Assembly (NCBI RefSeq): GCF_006540305.1 | Contig: NZ_BJOR01000002.1 | Span: forward strand, 186,001-250,000 | Direction of reading: 5' to 3' | DNA: 64,000 bases | Origin: Streptomyces sp. 6-11-2 | GTDB lineage: Bacteria > Actinomycetota > Actinomycetes > Streptomycetales > Streptomycetaceae | Shown here: positions 62,501-64,000 of the stretch, piece after piece | How the letters are laid out: every line of letters starts with the position of its first letter | How positions within the stretch are numbered: the first letter of the stretch is position 1 | Notes under the pieces: generated by a model | The model's input: only the letters and a program-made list of their open reading frames with translations | The model's database searches: none | What the model was told of the DNA's origin: nothing | Made by a program: the position numbers and the translations under genes

Positions 62501-63139
62501 GTCCGCCGTGCCGTCGTGCAGCCGGTCGCACGCCAGCTTGACCGCGTACAGCGACGACGCGCAGGCGGCGTCGAGGGACCACGCCCCCGCGCCCAGCCCG
62601 AGCGCCCGGGCCGCGAGCCGGGCGGGCAGCCCGGACGAGAAGCGGTTCCGGGCGTCGGGCCGCTCCCGGCGCTCTCCTGTCAGCAGGGCGTCACGGAGCG
62701 GGGGTCGCTGGGCGGACAGCCAGACGTGCTCGGCGAAAGCCGCCCCCGAGGGCGTGGGATAGGACAGGTTTCCCAGCACGAGCCCGGCGCGCGGCAGCGG
62801 GCCCTCGCGGCCCGCCTCCGTGAGCGCCTGCCGGACGCCGTACATGACCCAGTGGAAGAGCGGGTCCAGCGACAGGATCCGCTCCGGGGCGATCCGGAAG
62901 CCGCTCGGGTCGAAGACGGACTCGAACCCCCGTACGTACCCCCCGACATCGGTCCAGGTGCGGTCGAGGTGGTCGTCCACCGAGCCCATGGCCCAGCGGC
63001 GCGGCAGCCGCCACCGGCCCTCCGGGACGACCGACAGGCTGGTGCGGCCCGCGGCGACGTTGTCCCAGAACGTGTCCGGATCGAGCGCGTCGGGCAGTAC
63101 ACAGCCCCGGCCGACGACGGCGATCGGTTCGAATTCCAT
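56552..63139 (-). CDS. PfaC/Pfa3-type polyunsaturated-lipid synthase
   Basis: A 2195-residue multidomain synthase. KS at 1-440 has an intact triad: C193 (DAACASS), H328 (ECHATGT), H364 (NVGHLL). Residues about 470-780 form a KS-like domain in which the cysteine is E631 (FAVSAEEASG), a chain-length-factor. An AT follows (about 860-1180; GYSSGES). The rest holds FabA-like hot-dog dehydratases, with FFAGHFRNDPCMPGTL and FFRAHFFQDPVQPGSLG. KS-CLF-AT-DH-DH matches myxobacterial Pfa3 without its acyltransferase tail. The product is probably a specialised unsaturated lipid or polyketide. ATG 63139. Confidence 0.9.
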   Translation of the reverse strand: MEFEPIAVVGRGCVLPDALDPDTFWDNVAAGRTSLSVVPEGRWRLPRRWAMGSVDDHLDRTWTDVGGYVRGFESVFDPSGFRIAPERILSLDPLFHWVMYGVRQALTEAGREGPLPRAGLVLGNLSYPTPSGAAFAEHVWLSAQRPPLRDALLTGERRERPDARNRFSSGLPARLAARALGLGAGAWSLDAACASSLYAVKLACDRLHDGTADLMVAGAVSRADPLYLHVGFCGLSATSRTGRSRPFHRDADGLVHGEGAGFVALMRLSEARAARLPVLGVIRGVGLSNDGRGAGLISPSEEGQVRAMRLAYDAAGVAPESVSLVECHATGTPVGDAVEARGMARVFGAGDDVPIGSVKSNVGHLLAPAGVAGLLKVLGALGAGVRPATLGAELPLEALAGTPLRVLTAPEPWSGQRRAAVSAFGFGGTNAHLVVDLPDGDPVPAVPRPNRPTSAAVPAPARTRESPGGRAPVAIVALGARVGDGTCTEDFRRAVLGGERRGPATEIAVELRDLCFPPLALRRTVRHQLLVLEAAREAVRSVSLPRERTMVVVGMGVDPEVARAGARWRVPHWLEQAGLPATAASAGLARDAFVPPMTAEAVVGSMPNLVANRISTQLDLAGPGFAVSAEEASGLVALELAARAVRSGEVDAALVGATDLSCEAVHRAAQRELGHEDEPGDAAVVLVLKSLDTARRDGDTVVALLDEDSAGAPDMVIGDGPDAVFDPASVFGRAHAAHGLVSVAVAALSLQHRAVPRPGGPADTAAVAYTAKALVTPLEGPTASVRLRAGDARPWLRSPAPRLHVFSGADRQGVLAALEAGAESGAGPARLALVADDDALPGRMEAARRWLTGGGARPADVVYRDRPVTGRTAFVYTNGSATYPGMGHELLLALPSLGEAVRARHGAIGARLRSRAEPAVLDQIWAAAELAVLHTVFTREVLGLRPDAALGYSSGESAALVALGAWPDAARLYDATRDSGLFTTELTGELRAVRRHWERLGIQGSRWSSHLVTAPLEAVRAELAAEAAVHLMAVNAPGVCVIGGESRACAAVVARIGADRAIRLDYDMAAHTPELADIREVWREAHRQPTVDVPGVRFYSGATGQSYRPTAERAAEALTAQGLNTIDFAATVEQAWADGVRIFVEHGPRKLCTGWIKRVLGDREHVAVALDTPGDTGLRQPCLAVAELVAAGVPVRADELFARLAEAATEVPRPGPTVTVPVPTPPILPPLEPALVTLPRAPELAPVPDRAARPSEAPGAVRRRPLPDVRPTEWDGREAQEAGARAAVLRQSRRVAALHQEILAGHTEAHQRFLRMSALAVTALRSGAPVPVRPSGPPVLPARRPTAGPPPAPARPTPRPAPVPAPPPDTAPTAPLRPGPKFDRAQLEHLASREISTLFGPRFAEQDAYAVQTRMPGPPMLLADRVTGIDAVPAALAAPGPVRTDGTIWTETDVLPDSWYLDSTGRMPAGLMIEAGQADLLLLSWLGVDLLNRGERAYRLLGCEVTYHGSPPEAGDTLRYEIHVDGHAEHDGVRLSFFHYDCYVDGELRLSVREGQAGFFTLEELTGSGGVRWDPAERPPGDDLPLDPPAVRCGRTRFDADRVRALAQGRPADCFGPGWEATAAHVRSPGLDDGRLRLLHEVTAFDPAGGPWGRGYLRAETPLSPDDWFFAGHFRNDPCMPGTLMLQGGLQAMAFYLTAMGFTVDRDGWRFEPVDGRPVRAMCRGQATPAGRRVVYEVFVRGVSAGPVPTLYADVLGWVDGTKAFLGQDVALRLVPDWPLSHWRRSGPPVVQDSGTPVPLPLLGGLAGHREEKPVATAADGLPFGYASLLACAWGRPSEAFGTAYEPFDGTRRVARLPGPPYHFMSRIVAVDGPQGGMQEGSSVVAEYDVPARAWYFEQSGGHAMPFAVLMEIALQPCGWLASYVGSALTTDTDLLFRNLDGSGTVTGEVTPATGTVRTHAELTRVSHSGDMIIESFRVRCTADGMPLFELSTAFGYFPPSAFDHQQGLSVSAEDRARLDEPCDHIVDLTARPARHCAGEPRLPGPMLLMLDRITGSWPEGGSRRLGRLRSEKDVVPDEWFFRAHFFQDPVQPGSLGVEAMCQLLQYHLLERGAADGIPHPRFEPVLPGREATWTYRGQITPANRLIRVDMDIVESGTDARGPYATADATLWGDDTCIYRVRGLGMRVVSAASMS

Positions 63140-63189
63140 GCGGGTCTCACTTCACGGCAGGGCACGTGGGCAGGGCAGGGCAGGTTCGC

Positions 63190-63245
63190 GGGGGCTGGGG
63201 GCTGGGGGCTGGGGGCTGGGGGCTGGGGGCTCGGGGCTGGGGGCT
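63190..63245 (+). repeat. heptanucleotide tandem repeat (GGGGGCT)8
   Basis: Eight consecutive heptamers, all GGGGGCT except the seventh (CGGGGCT), between the two synthase genes. The plus strand is G-run-rich and could form G-quadruplexes; the transcript of the minus-strand genes would carry the C-rich complement. The repeat number may vary between isolates by slippage. Confidence 0.9.
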
Positions 63246-63261
63246 CGGGTGGCGCCGGGGC

Positions 63262-64000
63262 TCAGGAGGGGCGGCGGACGAGTTCCACGCCGAGCAGTTC
63301 CAGGCGGACGGCTCCGTCGGAGTCGATCAGCGCCACGTCGCAGCGCGCCCCCGTGCTGTGCACCTTCCGGCCCCGCAGCACACACCGCACGGTGCCGTCC
63401 ACGGGGCCGCGCCGGTGCACCCTGCACTCCGCGACGGCCATCGGCAGCGTCGCCGCACCGAGTGCCTCCTGCGCCCAGACCAGGGCGAGTTGGAGCGCGC
63501 CGTCCACGGCGGCCGGGTCGAGCGGCCAGTGCTCACCCGGCCAGTCCAGGGCGCGTACGCCCGCGACGGCCGCCTCGGCTCCGTGCTCCGAAACACCGTT
63601 CAGCGAGCGGACGGAGCGGAACCGGGGGCCGTGGAAGAGGCACTCCCCGTCGTACAACTCGGCGCGGTCCAGCGGCTTGAGGCCGTCCGGGCCGCCCCAC
63701 GCGACCGGATCCGGCGCTTCGACCCCGGTGTCCAGCACGGCCCGGAAGTGCGCCATCCCGCTGTCCCCCCGCAGTACCGCCTCCAGCCCCGACGGCGAAC
63801 CGGCCGCGCCCCGGCTGCCGTGCACGGTGAGCAGGTGGCCTGTGCCGGCCAGTTCGGGCAGGGCGCACTTCTTGTACACCCGCAGGTCGCGCAGGACGAG
63901 CGGGCCGGCATCCGGCAGCCAGGCGGTGGCCGCCCCCGCGAACCAGTTCAGGACCATCGCCACCGGCAGCACGGGAACCCCGGCGATCGCGTGGTCGGCC
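63262..64000 (-). CDS. Pfa2/PfaA-like synthase, C-terminal dehydratase (partial)
   Basis: The 3' end of a larger gene that enters from beyond the window. It reads ADHAIAGVPVLPVAMVLNWF, the catalytic-histidine opening of a polyketide-synthase dehydratase domain, then ELYDGECLFHGPRFRSV and LDPAAVDGALQLALVWAQEA, the second half with the catalytic aspartate (VDGALQ). PUFA synthases of the Pfa2/PfaA kind (KS-MAT-ACP-KR-DH) end in such a domain. It stops 123 bases before the Pfa3-like gene, clearly in one operon. Confidence 0.85.
   Translation of the reverse strand, partial: ADHAIAGVPVLPVAMVLNWFAGAATAWLPDAGPLVLRDLRVYKKCALPELAGTGHLLTVHGSRGAAGSPSGLEAVLRGDSGMAHFRAVLDTGVEAPDPVAWGGPDGLKPLDRAELYDGECLFHGPRFRSVRSLNGVSEHGAEAAVAGVRALDWPGEHWPLDPAAVDGALQLALVWAQEALGAATLPMAVAECRVHRRGPVDGTVRCVLRGRKVHSTGARCDVALIDSDGAVRLELLGVELVRRPS

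Noticed and set aside
63190..63245. Heptamer tract as a CRISPR array or minisatellite gene element
   Set aside because: Units are contiguous with no spacers and only seven bases long; it is a simple sequence repeat.

Overview
The window reads as a Streptomyces-type actinomycete chromosome: very high GC, strong third-position GC, GTG and TTG starts, ATGA stop/start overlaps, and long spurious open frames opposite real genes. Gene content (twin-arginine PhoX phosphatase, SCO7613-like membrane protein, Pls-type peptide synthetase, universal stress proteins, scattered hut genes) fits. The whole window looks accessory. Several genes are broken: two have a TGA where a tryptophan is expected, a permease has a one-base frameshift, and a phosphotransferase is cut short. 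I see no tRNA, rRNA, insertion sequence or CRISPR array.

Layout. 0-6 kb: stress and redox island (two methyltransferases, DoxX, two intact and one broken universal stress protein, HIT, glutaredoxin-like), with two DevR/OsdR-like boxes upstream of doxX. 6.7-10.7 kb: OmpR-type two-component system beside two paralogous COG4705 membrane proteins. 10.8-13.4 kb: TetR regulator divergent from two SDR dehydrogenases, with a clear operator. 13.4-22.8 kb: AraC-GyrI regulator, SigJ-like sigma factor, two MFS exporters, truncated phosphotransferase, TudS-like DUF523 protein, SDR, and a LysR regulator divergent from a TSUP exporter. 22.9-27.2 kb: PhoX, broken methyltransferase, SGNH esterase. 27.8-32.3 kb: GntR-controlled catabolic operon (ACS-type MFS, Asp/Glu-racemase-like enzyme fused to GAF, polysaccharide-deacetylase-fold hydrolase). 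32.8-36.4 kb: L,D-transpeptidase, MOSC protein, large membrane protein.

36.5-48.9 kb is a histidine-utilisation island: hutU-hutG, a HutC regulator, two IclR regulators, a frameshifted amino-acid permease, hutH, a large PLP-dependent Orn/Lys/Arg-type decarboxylase and HutD. Three intergenic regions carry the same palindrome (TCTSGGATMCSRGA). Ahead of hutH and of the decarboxylase a second conserved 19-bp element follows at exactly the same distance. This suggests one IclR regulon that includes the decarboxylase. The permease promoter instead carries a match to the HutC-family operator. hutI is not in the window.

49-56 kb: a 1347-aa synthetase with the adenylation / carrier / six-membrane-segment / triple C-terminal-domain layout of epsilon-poly-lysine synthetase (Pls/PosA). 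It is followed by a glutamine-amidotransferase-like BPL_N protein and a two-component system; an OmpR-type 11-bp direct repeat precedes the synthetase. 56.5-64 kb (minus strand): a PfaC/Pfa3-type polyunsaturated-lipid synthase (KS-CLF-AT-dehydratases) and the 3' end of a Pfa2/PfaA-like partner running off the window, separated by a heptanucleotide repeat.
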